Position numbers and translations under genes: made by a program
In this document: positions 36,876-47,445 of the stretch, piece by piece
Layout of the letters: the number at the start of each line of letters is the position of its first letter
Numbering within the stretch: position 1 is the first letter of the stretch
From: Polaromonas sp.
GTDB lineage: Bacteria; Pseudomonadota; Gammaproteobacteria; Burkholderiales; Burkholderiaceae_C
Reading direction: 5' to 3'
NCBI RefSeq assembly: GCF_012927455.1
Contig: NZ_JABBPE010000020.1
Coordinates: forward strand, 1 to 49,235
DNA: 49,235 nt
The notes under the pieces: generated by a model
Database searches by the model: none
Told to the model about the DNA's origin: nothing
Seen by the model: only the letters and a program-made list of their open reading frames with translations

Positions 36876-37792
36876 TTGGCCACCCCTTTCTTGCCGACCA
36901 CTGCCGGCACAGCGGCAGCCGGCCGCGCCGGTATCTGGCTGCCCACCGGCTTGACGATGATCACATGGCGTGCGCCGTTGACCAGCGCCTGCGGCGTGCA
37001 GTAAATCTTGGAGAAGGTCGATTCGGCGCGCCGCTCGATCCGGCTGATTTTGGCGACCGGCAGGCCAGGCGGATAGACGCCGTCGACACCGCTGGTGGTC
37101 AGCAAGTCGCCGGGCTGCAGGTCCGAATTGCTGCCCATGAAACGCAGCTCCAGCCCGCTGCCCGACGCCGACGGGTCGCCAAAAGCGACGCTGCGCGCGC
37201 CGGTGCGCAGATTGAGCACCGGAATGGCGAGGTCACGGTCGACCACCAGCGTGACTTCACTGACCAGCGGATGCACCCGGGTGACCTGTCCCAGCACCCC
37301 GGCCTCATCGAGCACGGGCGAGCCCAGTTCGACGCCTTGGGCCAGGCCCTTGTCGATGATGACCTTGCGGCTATACGGGTCGGCCGCGTCATACAGCACC
37401 TCGGCCGCCATGACCGAGGTGGCGAGCTGTTCGCGCAGCCCCAGCAGCCGGCGCAGCCGGGTGTTCTCCTGGGCCAGCTGTTCGACCTGACCGGCGCGCA
37501 ATGATTGCAGCGCCAGTTTTTTGGCGGCGTCCTCGCTGCTGGATTTGGCCTGGTTCAGGCCGCTGACGTACTGTCCGCCGTTTTGCACGGCGCGCACCGG
37601 CTGCAAAGCCAGCCACTGCACCGGGTAGAGTGCGGTGGCGAACGCCGCGCGCAGCGGCTGGGTGACGCGAAAGCGGGCGTCAGCCACCATCAGCAGCAGC
37701 GCCAGTGCGCTGAAGAACATTAGTTTGGACAGTGCCGACGGACCCTGGTTGAAAAAGGGCGGCGGGGTTCTGTCGAGGGTTCCTAAGGTCAT
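36872..37792 (-). CDS. mreC: Rod-shape-determining protein MreC
   Basis: This is a 306-residue periplasmic scaffold anchored by an N-terminal helix (LSKLMFFSALALLLMVADA). A coiled-coil segment comes next (SEDAAKKLALQSLRAGQVEQ, LAQENTRLRRLLGLRE), then the two beta-barrel domains with VIIDKGLAQGVELGSPVLDE and SGVDGVYPPGLPVAKISRIE. It organises PBP2 and RodA in elongation. The C-terminal 25 residues (PVGSQIPARPAAAVPAVVGK) are a low-complexity tail. It overlaps mreD by four bases and lies 53 bp after mreB. Confidence 0.96.
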   Translation of the reverse strand: MTLGTLDRTPPPFFNQGPSALSKLMFFSALALLLMVADARFRVTQPLRAAFATALYPVQWLALQPVRAVQNGGQYVSGLNQAKSSSEDAAKKLALQSLRAGQVEQLAQENTRLRRLLGLREQLATSVMAAEVLYDAADPYSRKVIIDKGLAQGVELGSPVLDEAGVLGQVTRVHPLVSEVTLVVDRDLAIPVLNLRTGARSVAFGDPSASGSGLELRFMGSNSDLQPGDLLTTSGVDGVYPPGLPVAKISRIERRAESTFSKIYCTPQALVNGARHVIIVKPVGSQIPARPAAAVPAVVGKKGVAK

Positions 37793-37845
37793 GGTTCACT
37801 GTCAGGCTGGCCCCGCGTCACGCGGCATGGAGTTGGAAAGCCGGC

Positions 37846-39209
<1,364 letters not shown>

Positions 39210-39509
39210 ATGGCTCTGACCTCCCAAGACATCGCACGCGTGGCCAACCTGGCCCGGCTGGAATTGCATCCAGACGAAACCGAACACACCCTGCGCCAGC
39301 TCAACGGCTTTTTCGCCCTGGTCGAGCAGATGCAAGCCGTCAACACCGACGGTGTGGCGCCACTGGCGCATCCCGCCGCCCTGCTTGGCGAGGTGGCCCT
39401 GCGCCTGCGCGAGGACATCGCCAGCGAAATGAACCAACGCGAGGCCAGCCAGCGCAGCGCGCCCGCCGTCGAGCGCGGCCTGTTTCTCGTGCCCAAGGTG
39501 ATCGAATGA
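39210..39509 (+). CDS. gatC: Aspartyl/glutamyl-tRNA amidotransferase subunit C
   Basis: This 99-residue stabilising subunit of the GatCAB amidotransferase starts [20 protein letters not shown], with the diagnostic V-x-x-L-A-R-L-x-L motif. It continues [20 protein letters not shown] and [13 protein letters not shown]. The longer frame to 39021 is not supported by the family. The stop overlaps the gatA ATG by four bases. Confidence 0.96.
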   Translation: MALTSQDIARVANLARLELHPDETEHTLRQLNGFFALVEQMQAVNTDGVAPLAHPAALLGEVALRLREDIASEMNQREASQRSAPAVERGLFLVPKVIE

Positions 39510-41038
39510 GCAGCGCCATGAACAACCTCGATTTGCACGACCTGGGCGTGGCGCAACTCGCCGCCAAGCTGGCAGCGCGCGAAGTTTCCAGCGTCGAAGT
39601 GACGCAGCATTTTCTTGCGCGCATCCGCCAGCACGACCACCTCGGGGCTTTTCTGGCCACCGATGCGACCGTGTCGCTGGCGCAGGCCGGCGCCGCCGAC
39701 GCGCGGCTGGCGCTTGGTGAACGCACGCCGCTGCTGGGCGTGCCGCTGGCGCACAAGGACGTGTTTGTGACGCGCGACTTCCCGACGACGGCCGGCTCGA
39801 AGATGCTGGAAAACTACCGCAGCCCGTTCGATGCGACCGTGGTCAGCCGGCTCGGCGTGGCGGCTGGCGGCGCCGGCATGGTGACGCTGGGCAAGCTCAA
39901 TTGCGACGAGTTCGCCATGGGCTCGGGCAACGACAACAGTGCCTACCAGCCGGTGCACAACCCCTGGGACTTGAGCCGCGTGCCCGGCGGCTCGTCAGGC
40001 GGCTCGGCAGCGGCGGTGGCGGCACGGCTGCTGCCCGCGGCCACCGGCACCGACACCGGCGGCTCGATCCGCCAGCCGGCGGCTCTTACCGGCATCACCG
40101 GCATCAAGCCCACCTATGGCCGCTGCTCGCGCTACGGCATGGTGGCTTTTGCCTCCAGCCTGGACCAGGCCGGTCCGCTGGCGCGCAGCGCCCTCGACTG
40201 CGCGCTGCTGCTTTCCGCCATGGCCGGCCCTGATCCAGACCGCGATTCGACCTCGCTGGATTTGCCGGCTGTCGATTACGCTACTGATTTGATAGCTGCC
40301 AGCGCCCGTGGTACGGGGGCTACAGCCCTAAAAGGCTTGCAAGGTTTACGAATAGGTCTGCCCACGCAGTTTTTCGGCGCGGGCTGCGCGCCTGATGTGC
40401 TGGCCGCTGTGCGCGGCGCGCTGGCCGAATTTGAAAAGCTGGGCGCGACGCTGGTCGATGTCAGCCTGCCGCTGACCGAGCTGTCGATTCCGGTGTACTA
40501 CGTGATCGCCCCGGCCGAGGCCAGCAGCAACCTGAGCCGCTTTGACGGCGTGCGGTATGGCCACCGTGCGGCGCATTACGGCGACCTGACCGACATGTAC
40601 AAAAAGTCGCGCAGCGAAGGCTTTGGCCTGGAAGCGACGCGCCGCATCATGATAGGCACCTATGTGCTGTCGCACGGCTACTACGACGCCTACTACCTGA
40701 AGGCGCAAAAAATCCGCCGCCTGATCGCGCAGGACTTCCAGACCGCTTTTGCGCAGTGCGACGTGATTGCCGGCCCGGTCTCTCCCACGGTGGCCTGGAA
40801 GATCGGCGAAAAGTCCGACGACCCGGTCGCCAACTACCTGGCAGACATCTACACCTTGTCCAGCAGCCTGGCCGGCCTGCCCGGCATGAGCGTTCCGGCA
40901 GGCTTTGGCGCGCACGGCATGCCGGTCGGCCTGCAGCTGATTGGCAACTACTTCAAGGAAGCGCAACTGCTGGGCGCGGCGCACCAGTTTCAGCTGGCAA
41001 CCGACTGGCATCAACGCAAACCCGGTAGCGCAACATGA
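39506..41038 (+). CDS. gatA: Aspartyl/glutamyl-tRNA amidotransferase subunit A, with repeat-derived insert
   Basis: This is a 510-residue amidase that makes ammonia for conversion of Glu-tRNA(Gln) and Asp-tRNA(Asn). The catalytic triad region is complete: Lys in [12 protein letters not shown] (about residue 85), cis-Ser/Ser in [16 protein letters not shown] and [15 protein letters not shown]. Residues 259-275 ([17 protein letters not shown]) lie between SLDLPAVDY and [11 protein letters not shown], a variable linker before the second half of the domain. They are encoded by a copy of repeat A. The frame is preserved and all family motifs continue afterwards, so the protein should be functional. 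It overlaps gatC and gatB by ATGA on both sides. Confidence 0.96.
   Translation: MSSAMNNLDLHDLGVAQLAAKLAAREVSSVEVTQHFLARIRQHDHLGAFLATDATVSLAQAGAADARLALGERTPLLGVPLAHKDVFVTRDFPTTAGSKMLENYRSPFDATVVSRLGVAAGGAGMVTLGKLNCDEFAMGSGNDNSAYQPVHNPWDLSRVPGGSSGGSAAAVAARLLPAATGTDTGGSIRQPAALTGITGIKPTYGRCSRYGMVAFASSLDQAGPLARSALDCALLLSAMAGPDPDRDSTSLDLPAVDYATDLIAASARGTGATALKGLQGLRIGLPTQFFGAGCAPDVLAAVRGALAEFEKLGATLVDVSLPLTELSIPVYYVIAPAEASSNLSRFDGVRYGHRAAHYGDLTDMYKKSRSEGFGLEATRRIMIGTYVLSHGYYDAYYLKAQKIRRLIAQDFQTAFAQCDVIAGPVSPTVAWKIGEKSDDPVANYLADIYTLSSSLAGLPGMSVPAGFGAHGMPVGLQLIGNYFKEAQLLGAAHQFQLATDWHQRKPGSAT
40280..40329 (+). repeat. Repeat A, copy 8, in frame inside gatA
   Basis: GCTACTGATTTGATAGCTGC, CAGCGCCCGTGGTACGGG, GGCTACAGCCC. 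The copy is diverged but recognisable by the palindrome, GCGCCCGT and GGGCTACAGCC blocks in the right order and spacing. Confidence 0.7.
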
Positions 41039-42504
41039 ACTCGACCACGACCCCCATCGCGAAATCCCTGCTCGTGCAGGGTTACGAAGTCGTCATCGGC
41101 TTTGAAACCCACACACAGCTGACGACGCAGTCGAAAATCTTCAGCCGCGCCTCGACCGCGTTTGGCGCCGAGCCCAACACCCAGGCCTCTAGCGTGGACT
41201 TTGCATTGCCCGGTGCGCTGCCGGTGATGAACAAGGGCGCGGTGCAGCGCGCCATCGAATTTGGCCTGGCCGTCAATGCGCACATTGCCGAAAGCAGTGT
41301 GTTTGCGCGCAAAAACTACTTTTACCCCGACCTGCCCAAGGGCTACCAGATCAGCCAGTTCGAGATTCCGGTGGTGCAGGGCGGCGTGGTCGAGTTCTTC
41401 CTTGACGGCGAGAAAAAGTCGGTTCGGCTGGTGCGCGCCCACCTGGAAGAAGACGCCGGCAAATCGCTGCACGAAGACTTCATCGGCCAAAGCGGCATAG
41501 ACCTGAACCGCGCCGGCACGCCGCTGCTGGAAATCGTCACCGAGCCCGACATGCGATCAAGCGCCGAGGCCGTGGCCTACGCCAAGGAACTGCACAAGAT
41601 CGTCACCTGGATTGGCATTTGCGACGGCAACATGCAGGAGGGGAGCTTTCGCTGCGACGCCAACGTGTCGGTGCGCAAACCCGGCGCCGACCTGGGCACG
41701 CGGCGCGAGATCAAGAACCTGAACAGCTTCAAGTTCATGCAGCAGGCGATGGATTACGAAATCCGCTGGCAGATCGGTGAAATCGAGGAAGGCCGTGCGA
41801 TCCAGCAGGCGACCGTGCTGTTTGACCCGGACACGGGCGAGACGCGGTCGATGCGCAGCAAGGAAGATGCAGCGGACTACCGTTACTTCCCGGACCCGGA
41901 TTTGCCGCCGCTGGTGATAGGGCGGGACTGGGTCGAACGCGTGCGTTCTGAGATGACGGAGCTGCCGCGCGTGATGGCGCAGCGCTTTGTGACCGACTAC
42001 GGCTTGAGCGAGTACGACGCTGGACAGCTTACGCAGAGCAAGGCCATGGCAGGCTATTTCGAGGCCGTCGCCACGGCCAGCAAGCAGCCCAAGCTGGCCA
42101 GCAACTGGGTCATGGGCGAGCTGTCACGACACCTTAACGCCGAAGAAAAATTGATTGAAGCGGCCAGCGTCAGCGCGCACCAGCTGGGCCAGCTGATTGC
42201 TCGCATTGCCGATGGCACCTTGTCAAACAACGCAGCGCGCCAGGTCTTTGACGCTCTGTGGAACGGCGACGGCAGCGATGTGGACGCCATCATCGAAGCC
42301 AAGGGCCTTAAGCAAATGAGCGACTCCACCGAACTCGAAAAAATCATCGACGAAGTTTTGGCCGCCAACGCCAAGAACGTCGAGGAAGTGCGCGCCGGCA
42401 ATGCCAAGGCCTTCAACGCGCTGGTCGGTCAGGCCATGAAAGCCAGCAAAGGCAAGGCGAATCCGGCGCAGGTCAACGACTTGCTCAGGAAAAAGCTGGC
42501 TTGA
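41035..42504 (+). CDS. gatB: Aspartyl/glutamyl-tRNA amidotransferase subunit B
   Basis: This is the 489-residue kinase/tRNA-binding subunit of Gat[23 protein letters not shown] is the family start, followed by the [15 protein letters not shown] and [12 protein letters not shown] motifs, [15 protein letters not shown], and [13 protein letters not shown]. The C-terminal YqeY-like tail reads [20 protein letters not shown]. Metal- and ATP-site residues are retained. It overlaps gatA by four bases and ends the operon; repeat A follows 56 bp downstream. Confidence 0.97.
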   Translation: MNSTTTPIAKSLLVQGYEVVIGFETHTQLTTQSKIFSRASTAFGAEPNTQASSVDFALPGALPVMNKGAVQRAIEFGLAVNAHIAESSVFARKNYFYPDLPKGYQISQFEIPVVQGGVVEFFLDGEKKSVRLVRAHLEEDAGKSLHEDFIGQSGIDLNRAGTPLLEIVTEPDMRSSAEAVAYAKELHKIVTWIGICDGNMQEGSFRCDANVSVRKPGADLGTRREIKNLNSFKFMQQAMDYEIRWQIGEIEEGRAIQQATVLFDPDTGETRSMRSKEDAADYRYFPDPDLPPLVIGRDWVERVRSEMTELPRVMAQRFVTDYGLSEYDAGQLTQSKAMAGYFEAVATASKQPKLASNWVMGELSRHLNAEEKLIEAASVSAHQLGQLIARIADGTLSNNAARQVFDALWNGDGSDVDAIIEAKGLKQMSDSTELEKIIDEVLAANAKNVEEVRAGNAKAFNALVGQAMKASKGKANPAQVNDLLRKKLA

Positions 42505-42560
42505 TGGCGGTGCGTGGGGTGAACAGCGCCGTGTCAAGGATTTGACTGGCGCCCTTAAAC

Positions 42561-42612
42561 GCTATCAAAAAAATAGCTGCTAGCGCCCGTATTCATTGGG
42601 CTGGAAGCCAAT
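42561..42612 (+). repeat. Repeat A, copy 9
   Basis: GCTATCAAAAAAATAGCTGC, TAGCGCCCGTATTCATTGGG, CTGGAAGCC. Near-consensus copy between gatB and the convergent DUF4124 gene. Confidence 0.85.
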
Positions 42613-42634
42613 TTTACCGGTAAAACCCGAGAAA

Positions 42635-43327
42635 TCAGGGTTTCGCACCGGCCTTGGTACCCTTCAGCCCGCCCGTGGTGCTGACACTTGCATTGGCAGG
42701 CGCGCCGCCAGCGAGCACCCACAGCCCCTTCAGCTTGACCAGTTCTTCGTCAAAACGCATGTTGACGCGCTTTTTCTCCTGATCCTGTTCCAGCACAAAT
42801 TTCTTTTGCACCCCCACGCTGGCGTCGTTTTCCTCCAGCTTGCGCTGAAGTGACAGCGGCGCTTTGGCCGGATCTTTGACGTAAAACTCAAATTCGCTGT
42901 TCATGGCCTTGCGCTGCTCGGCCAGTTCCAGCGTTCTCTTGCTAGACGCCTTGATGACTTCCTCGATCTGCGCCAGCGCCGTGGCGCGCTCTTGCTGGTG
43001 CACTGCCGGGCTGGGATAGCGCAGCAGCAGGGCCCGGTCGCGCCGCTTGTCTTCAGCTTCGCGGGCCAGCGCCTCGGCGGCCAGCTTGTCTTTTTCTTCC
43101 TGCGCGGCGCGTTCCTGCGCCGTCAGGGACGGGCCGATCTGGCGCCGGACCGAGCCGCTGCCCATCAACTCCTGCTGCGTGCGGTCGGTGCATTCGGCAA
43201 TCGGGCGGTCCGCCGTGATCTTGCGGCCTTTCGCATCGACACAGCTGTAGATGCTCTGCGCCGAAGCGGCGCCGCACAGGCAGGCAAGCACCAAAAAGTT
43301 GAGCGACAGCGTTTTTTTCGACAGCAA
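42635..43327 (-). CDS. DUF4124-domain exported protein
   Basis: This is a 230-residue secreted or periplasmic protein: signal peptide NFLVLACLCGAASAQ, then a DUF4124 module (SIYSCVDAKGRKITADRPIA, ECTDRTQQELM) and a long charged, probably coiled-coil region (AQERAAQEEKDKLAAEALAR, EAEDKRRDRALL). It ends in a Gly/Ala/Thr tail. Function unknown; DUF4124 proteins are frequent in beta- and gammaproteobacterial envelopes. The start is TTG 43325-43327, with GAGGAA six bases upstream, only nine bases after pyrE, so it is probably read from the pyrE promoter. Confidence 0.87.
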   Translation of the reverse strand: MLSKKTLSLNFLVLACLCGAASAQSIYSCVDAKGRKITADRPIAECTDRTQQELMGSGSVRRQIGPSLTAQERAAQEEKDKLAAEALAREAEDKRRDRALLLRYPSPAVHQQERATALAQIEEVIKASSKRTLELAEQRKAMNSEFEFYVKDPAKAPLSLQRKLEENDASVGVQKKFVLEQDQEKKRVNMRFDEELVKLKGLWVLAGGAPANASVSTTGGLKGTKAGAKP

Positions 43328-43336
43328 TTTGATTCC

Positions 43337-44086
43337 TCAATCCACGCCGTAGCGTTCGCGGTAAGCCAGAACCGCCTGGTAATGGGCTTTGAAAGACAGC
43401 GCGCACTGAACATCCGCTGCAGCCGCGCTGCTTTGTCTGTTCAGATACTGCAGCAGGTCGGTCAGCCGCGCAATCGCGCAAACCTGCAGCCCTAGCTGTT
43501 TCGTCACGAACTGCACGGCGCTGTAGTCAACATCCACCCCATTTTCGGTGGCTTTCTCCTGGCGGTCCAGCGCTATCACCACGGCGTGCGGTACCGCACC
43601 GGCCGCCTCAATGATGGCAATCGACTCGCGCACCGCCATGCCGGCCGACATCACGTCATCCACAATCAGTACCCGGCCCTGCACCGTCGCGCCAACCAGC
43701 AAGCCGCCTTCGCCGTGGTCCTTGGCCTCCTTTCGGTTGTAGGCAAAGGGCCGGTTGCGGCCCAGTCGCGCCAGCTCGATGGCGACGGCGGCGGCCAGTG
43801 GAATGCCCTTGTAGGCAGGGCCAAAAATCATGTCGAATGCCAGCGCGCTGCGCTGCTCTTCGGCCAGCAGGCAGCGCGCATAGAATTGCGCCAGTCGGCC
43901 TAGCTTGGCACCATCGTCAAACAGGCCGGCGTTGAAAAAGTAGGGGCTGATGCGCCCGGCCTTGGTCTTGAATTGCCCAAAGCGCAGCACGCCCGATTCG
44001 ACGGCAAACTGCACGAATTCCTGTGCCAGCGCGTTGTCCGCCTCCGCCGCCCCGCCCCGCTTGTCTGTTTGCCCTGCCATGCTCAT
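43337..44086 (-). CDS. pyrE: Orotate phosphoribosyltransferase
   Basis: This 249-residue enzyme of pyrimidine synthesis makes orotidine 5'-phosphate from orotate and PRPP. The PRPP-binding motif is VLIVDDVMSAGMAVRESIA (about residues 128-146); FGPAYKGIPLAAAVAIELA and FAYNRKEAKDHGEGG are the other family blocks. The start is placed at ATG 44084-44086, six bases after GGGA; ATG 44080 is possible. A C-terminal extension (SAAAADVQCALSFKAHYQAV) is slightly longer than in E. coli. It is head-to-head with xth, with only ten bases between the two start codons. Confidence 0.95.
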   Translation of the reverse strand: MSMAGQTDKRGGAAEADNALAQEFVQFAVESGVLRFGQFKTKAGRISPYFFNAGLFDDGAKLGRLAQFYARCLLAEEQRSALAFDMIFGPAYKGIPLAAAVAIELARLGRNRPFAYNRKEAKDHGEGGLLVGATVQGRVLIVDDVMSAGMAVRESIAIIEAAGAVPHAVVIALDRQEKATENGVDVDYSAVQFVTKQLGLQVCAIARLTDLLQYLNRQSSAAAADVQCALSFKAHYQAVLAYRERYGVD

Positions 44087-44096
44087 TAAAAGTCCC

Positions 44097-44960
44097 ATGT
44101 TTAAATTAACCAGCCTCAACCTCAACGGCATCCGCTCTGCCGCCAACAAAGGCCTGCATGACTGGGTGGCCCAGTCCATGCCGGATTGTATTTGCGTGCA
44201 GGAGTTGAAGGCGCAGGCGCTGGACCTGACCGGGCGCTTCGATGAAATCGCCGGCCTCAAGGGCTACTTTCATTTTGCCGAAAAAAAAGGCTATTCCGGC
44301 GTCGGCATCTACACGCGCCACGAGCCGAGCGACGTGATCGTCGGCTACGGCTCGCCGGAGTTCGACGCCGAAGGCCGCTACATCGAACTGCGCTTTGACC
44401 GGCCCGGCCGCCCGCAAAGCCCCAAACTGTCCATCATCAGCGCCTATTTTCCCAGCGGTTCGTCGGGCGAGGAGCGGCAAGCCGCCAAGTTCCGCTTCCT
44501 GGCCGAGTTTTACCCGCGGCTGGCGGCTTTGAAGGAAGAGCGCGACTTTGTGCTGTGCGGCGACATCAACATCGCGCACCAGGAAATCGATCTGAAAAAC
44601 TTCAAGAGCAATCAAAAGAACAGCGGCTTTCTGCCCGAGGAACGTGCCTGGATGAGCGAGTTGCTGCGCGATGCCGCCCGGGTCCGGGAAGCGGCAGAAG
44701 ATCTGATTCAGGGATCGGAAGCTGGCAGGGGCGGCGGCATGATCGACGTGTACCGCCAACTGCATCCCAAAACCATGGGCGAGGCTTACACCTGGTGGAG
44801 CAACCGGGGCCAGGCGTATGCCAAAAACGTGGGCTGGCGGTTGGACTACCACCTGGCAACGCCAGCCATCGGCCTGACGGCCCGTTCAGCGGCGATCCAC
44901 AAGACCCAGCGTTTCAGCGACCACGCGCCTTTGACGATTGACTACGACTGGATGCTTTGA
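44097..44960 (+). CDS. xth: Exodeoxyribonuclease III (AP endonuclease)
   Basis: This is a 287-residue DNA-repair enzyme of the ExoIII/APE family. It has SLNLNGIRSAANKGLHDWV, the metal-binding Glu36 in CVQELKAQ, GDINIAHQEIDLKN with catalytic Asp156 and Asn158, WWSNRGQAYAKNVGWRLDYH and the final SDHAPL His. Compared with relatives as I remember them, residues about 192-213 (DAARVREAAEDLIQGSEAGR) look like an extra loop between the WMSELL helix and IDVYRQLHP. The frame is intact. The start codon lies in the leader of pyrE, so divergent promoters must overlap or reach into the partner gene. Confidence 0.95.
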   Translation: MFKLTSLNLNGIRSAANKGLHDWVAQSMPDCICVQELKAQALDLTGRFDEIAGLKGYFHFAEKKGYSGVGIYTRHEPSDVIVGYGSPEFDAEGRYIELRFDRPGRPQSPKLSIISAYFPSGSSGEERQAAKFRFLAEFYPRLAALKEERDFVLCGDINIAHQEIDLKNFKSNQKNSGFLPEERAWMSELLRDAARVREAAEDLIQGSEAGRGGGMIDVYRQLHPKTMGEAYTWWSNRGQAYAKNVGWRLDYHLATPAIGLTARSAAIHKTQRFSDHAPLTIDYDWML

Positions 44961-45257
44961 TCAGCCTCATTTTGATCTGTGGGTTCTTGCGGTTTTCCGT
45001 GTCATCGACTGCCTGCCGGAAGCTGCGCTGGCTCGCTTCCTTGTAGACCTTGGCGCGGCGAGTTTCGTCGCCACAACACACGACATTCGCCATCGCTTCC
45101 TTGCCGCTCATCAGCTGGCGGACCCCGGTATCGATGAGGCCTGCTTCGATCGGGGCTGCAGTCTTTGGGGGTTTTTCATGAAAACTGTTGTTTTCTGCCA
45201 GGCCAGTTACCCAGTCGATTACTAGACGACTGGTCTAATATCGTGTAGACTTGCGGT
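44961..45257. other. Spacer between xth and the nemR-like gene
   Basis: The 297 bases hold no gene that I can defend. A minus-strand frame at 44914-45111 gives a lysine/arginine-rich 65-residue peptide with a coding-like composition (MSGKEAMANVVCCGDETRRA), but it overlaps the xth end and has no recognised family. The right end contains the nemR operator. Confidence 0.4.
45223..45237. promoter_or_regulatory. NemR-type operator before the nemR-like gene
   Basis: TAGACGACTGGTCTA is a palindrome (TAGAC-N5-GTCTA) 21 bases upstream of the regulator start. It overlaps a possible -10 TAATAT. The same core occurs upstream of nemA, so self-repression is likely. Confidence 0.7.
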
Positions 45258-45863
45258 ATGGGTCATGATTTCACCGACGTTAAACAGCACATCCTGGACA
45301 CCGGACGCGCCATCATCGTGGGCAAAGGGTTCTCGGCGGTTGGCCTGAATGAAATTTTGGCCACGGCCGATGTGCCCAAGGGCTCGTTCTACCATTACTT
45401 TAAGTCCAAGGAATCGTTCGGCGAAGCGCTGGTGGAAAGTTATGTTGCAGATTACCTGGCGCAGGTCGATGCCTTGCTCAAGCCCGATGGGCCGTCAGCC
45501 GCCGAGCGCCTGCTGCGTTACTGGAACAGCTGGATGACGACCGGCGACGACCAGAGCGCGCAATGCAATTGCCTGGTGGTCAAGCTGAGCGCCGAGGTTT
45601 CGGACATGTCTGAAAGCATGCGTCTGGCCTTGCTACGCGGCACCAATCTGATCATCGACCGGCTGACCGACTGTATATTGCAAGGCCGGGCCGATGGTTC
45701 GATCTGCGGAAATTTCGATGCGCATCGCACTGCGGTCGCGCTTTACGAGCTGTGGCTGGGGGCTGCCCTGCTGACCAAGCTAAGGCGCGAACGAAGCGCA
45801 ATGGATGCGGCCCTGGCAGCAACTTTGGGCCTGCTGAATTTGCCGCGTCCGGTGGCTGGCTGA
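45258..45863 (+). CDS. nemR: TetR-family repressor, NemR/AcuR-like
   Basis: This is a 201-residue regulator. The TetR HTH occupies about residues 8-55: ILDTGRAIIVGKGFSAVGLN, EILATADVPKGSFYHYFKSK. The ligand domain contains QCNCLVVKLSAEVSDMSESM with Cys108 and Cys110 spaced C-x-C, a position comparable to the redox-sensitive cysteine of E. coli NemR (inference from memory of the family). The downstream gene is an Old-Yellow-Enzyme reductase, as in nemRA. Operators TAGACGACTGGTCTA and TAGTCGACCGGTCTA flank the gene. It probably derepresses nemA on exposure to electrophiles or chlorine species. Confidence 0.85.
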   Translation: MGHDFTDVKQHILDTGRAIIVGKGFSAVGLNEILATADVPKGSFYHYFKSKESFGEALVESYVADYLAQVDALLKPDGPSAAERLLRYWNSWMTTGDDQSAQCNCLVVKLSAEVSDMSESMRLALLRGTNLIIDRLTDCILQGRADGSICGNFDAHRTAVALYELWLGAALLTKLRRERSAMDAALAATLGLLNLPRPVAG

Positions 45864-45953
45864 TGCCATTTTTATTTCGTACTGTTTCCTCGTTTCCGTG
45901 TTCCCGGGAAGTTGTCGACTTGCGCTCTGCCGACAAAATTTTTACCCATTCGT

Positions 45954-45968
45954 TAGTCGACCGGTCTA
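45954..45968. promoter_or_regulatory. NemR-type operator before the nemA-like gene
   Basis: TAGTCGACCGGTCTA matches the operator before nemR at 12 of 15 positions or better. It lies about 110 bases upstream of nemA. A third partial site, CGACCGGTCC at 46048-46057, is closer to the gene. Confidence 0.68.
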
Positions 45969-46080
45969 TTCAAAAAAAACATCTGCGGAATTCGGGTTTG
46001 ACCAGCCCACCTCCCTTGTTGTCTCCTCCACAGCCGGTTTTTAAAAACGACCGGTCCTTTTTGTTCCATGAAAGAAGCAC

Positions 46081-47190
46081 ATGCTGAAAAAACTCCTTAC
46101 ACCTTTTCAAATCGGCCCTCTAACCTTGCCTAACCGCGTCTTGATGGCGCCCCTGACCCGCTCGCGCGCCAGCCAGCCGGGTGACATTCCCGGTCCGCTC
46201 AATGTTGAGTATTACGCGCAGCGCGCCAGCGCCGGCCTGATCGTCAGCGAAGCCACGCAAATCTCCCGGCAGGGCCAGGGCTACGCGCTGACACCCGGCA
46301 TCTACACCGATGCCCAGGAAGCCGGCTGGAAAAACGTGGTGCAGGCGGTTCACGCCAAACACGGCCATATCGCGCTGCAGCTCTGGCACGTCGGCCGCGT
46401 CTCGCATTCGCTGCTGCAGGAAAACGGCGGCGCCCCGGTCGCGCCCTCGGCACTGATCGCCAAGAACACGCAATGCTTTGTGATCCAGCCTGACGGCAAA
46501 GCGGAAAACGTTGCCACCGAAACACCACGCGCCCTGGCGCTGGAAGAAATGCCCGGCATTGTGGCGCAATACCGCCAGGCAGCCGTGCGCGGCAAGCGGG
46601 CCGGCTTCGATTTTCTGGAACTGCATGCGGCCAACGGCTACCTGCTGCACCAGTTCCTGTCGACCAACACCAACCAGCGCACCGACGCTTACGGCGGCAG
46701 CCTGGAAAACCGCGCCCGCTTGACGCTCGAAGCGTTGGACGCGGTGATCAGCGTGATTGGTGCCGGGCAGGTGGGCGTGCGGCTGGCGCCGCATTTCGCG
46801 GGATTCGACATGGCCGACACCGAAGCCGAGGCCAGCGCCCTGTACCTGGCCAAGGAGTTCAGCGAGCGCGGCGTGGCCTACCTGCACATCGCCGAACCCG
46901 ACTGGGCCGGCGGCCCGGACCTGACCGAAAAATTCCGTGCGCAACTGCGTGCCGCCTTCCAGGGCACCCTGATCTTTTGCGGCAACTACCACGCGGCCGA
47001 TGCGGACGCGCTGGTGGCGCAGGGAACCGCTGACGCAGTGGCTTTCGGCCGGCTTTTCATCGCCAATCCCGATCTGGTCGAGCGTTTTCGCCAGGATGCC
47101 GAGCTTAATACCCCTGACAGTACGACGTTTTATGGCGGCGGCGCACACGGCTACACCGATTACCCCACACTGGACCTGCAGTCGGCCTGA
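46081..47190 (+). CDS. nemA: Old-Yellow-Enzyme-family alkene reductase (N-ethylmaleimide reductase type)
   Basis: This 369-residue FMN-dependent TIM-barrel enzyme reduces activated C=C bonds of electrophiles with NADPH. Visible hallmarks: LPNRVLMAPLTRSRA (flavin contact Thr), ALQLWHVGRVSH, the FLELHAANGYLLHQFLST motif with the His-x-x-Asn pair, NQRTDAYGGSLENRARLTLE, and CGNYHAADADALVAQGTADA plus VAFGRLFIANPDL at the phosphate end. Length and motifs match NemA/XenB-type enzymes. The regulator upstream and the shared operators support a nemRA stress unit. Confidence 0.93.
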   Translation: MLKKLLTPFQIGPLTLPNRVLMAPLTRSRASQPGDIPGPLNVEYYAQRASAGLIVSEATQISRQGQGYALTPGIYTDAQEAGWKNVVQAVHAKHGHIALQLWHVGRVSHSLLQENGGAPVAPSALIAKNTQCFVIQPDGKAENVATETPRALALEEMPGIVAQYRQAAVRGKRAGFDFLELHAANGYLLHQFLSTNTNQRTDAYGGSLENRARLTLEALDAVISVIGAGQVGVRLAPHFAGFDMADTEAEASALYLAKEFSERGVAYLHIAEPDWAGGPDLTEKFRAQLRAAFQGTLIFCGNYHAADADALVAQGTADAVAFGRLFIANPDLVERFRQDAELNTPDSTTFYGGGAHGYTDYPTLDLQSA

Positions 47191-47210
47191 AACGCAGGAT
47201 TTCTCGGTGT

Positions 47211-47258
47211 GCTATTAAAAGCATAGCTGCTTGCGCCTATGGTTATTAGGCAAAGGCA
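47211..47258 (+). repeat. Repeat A, copy 10
   Basis: GCTATTAAAAGCATAGCTGC, TTGCGCCTATGGTTATTAGG, CAAAGGC. It lies 20 bases after the nemA stop. The rest of the 255 bp spacer before the dehydrogenase gene shows nothing else. Confidence 0.75.
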
Positions 47259-47445
47259 ATTTTTCCTGCCGATCAGCAGCGGCTCCAGCGCTCAGCACTT
47301 GCGCTGGTGAACAGCCAGGAAACCGGCATCACCGGATGCCTGCCGTGCTGCGTCAGCCGAAAGTCGACTGATTGTTTGAAGGCCTGCGGTGTGCAACCCG
47401 CAGGTCGATCGCCGCTAGTTCATCAACCAATTCAACGAGGAAACC

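Noticed and set aside
44914..45111. Small minus-strand frame (65 codons) after xth
   Set aside because: Composition is coding-like but it overlaps the xth 3' end, has no clear ribosome site and no recognised family.
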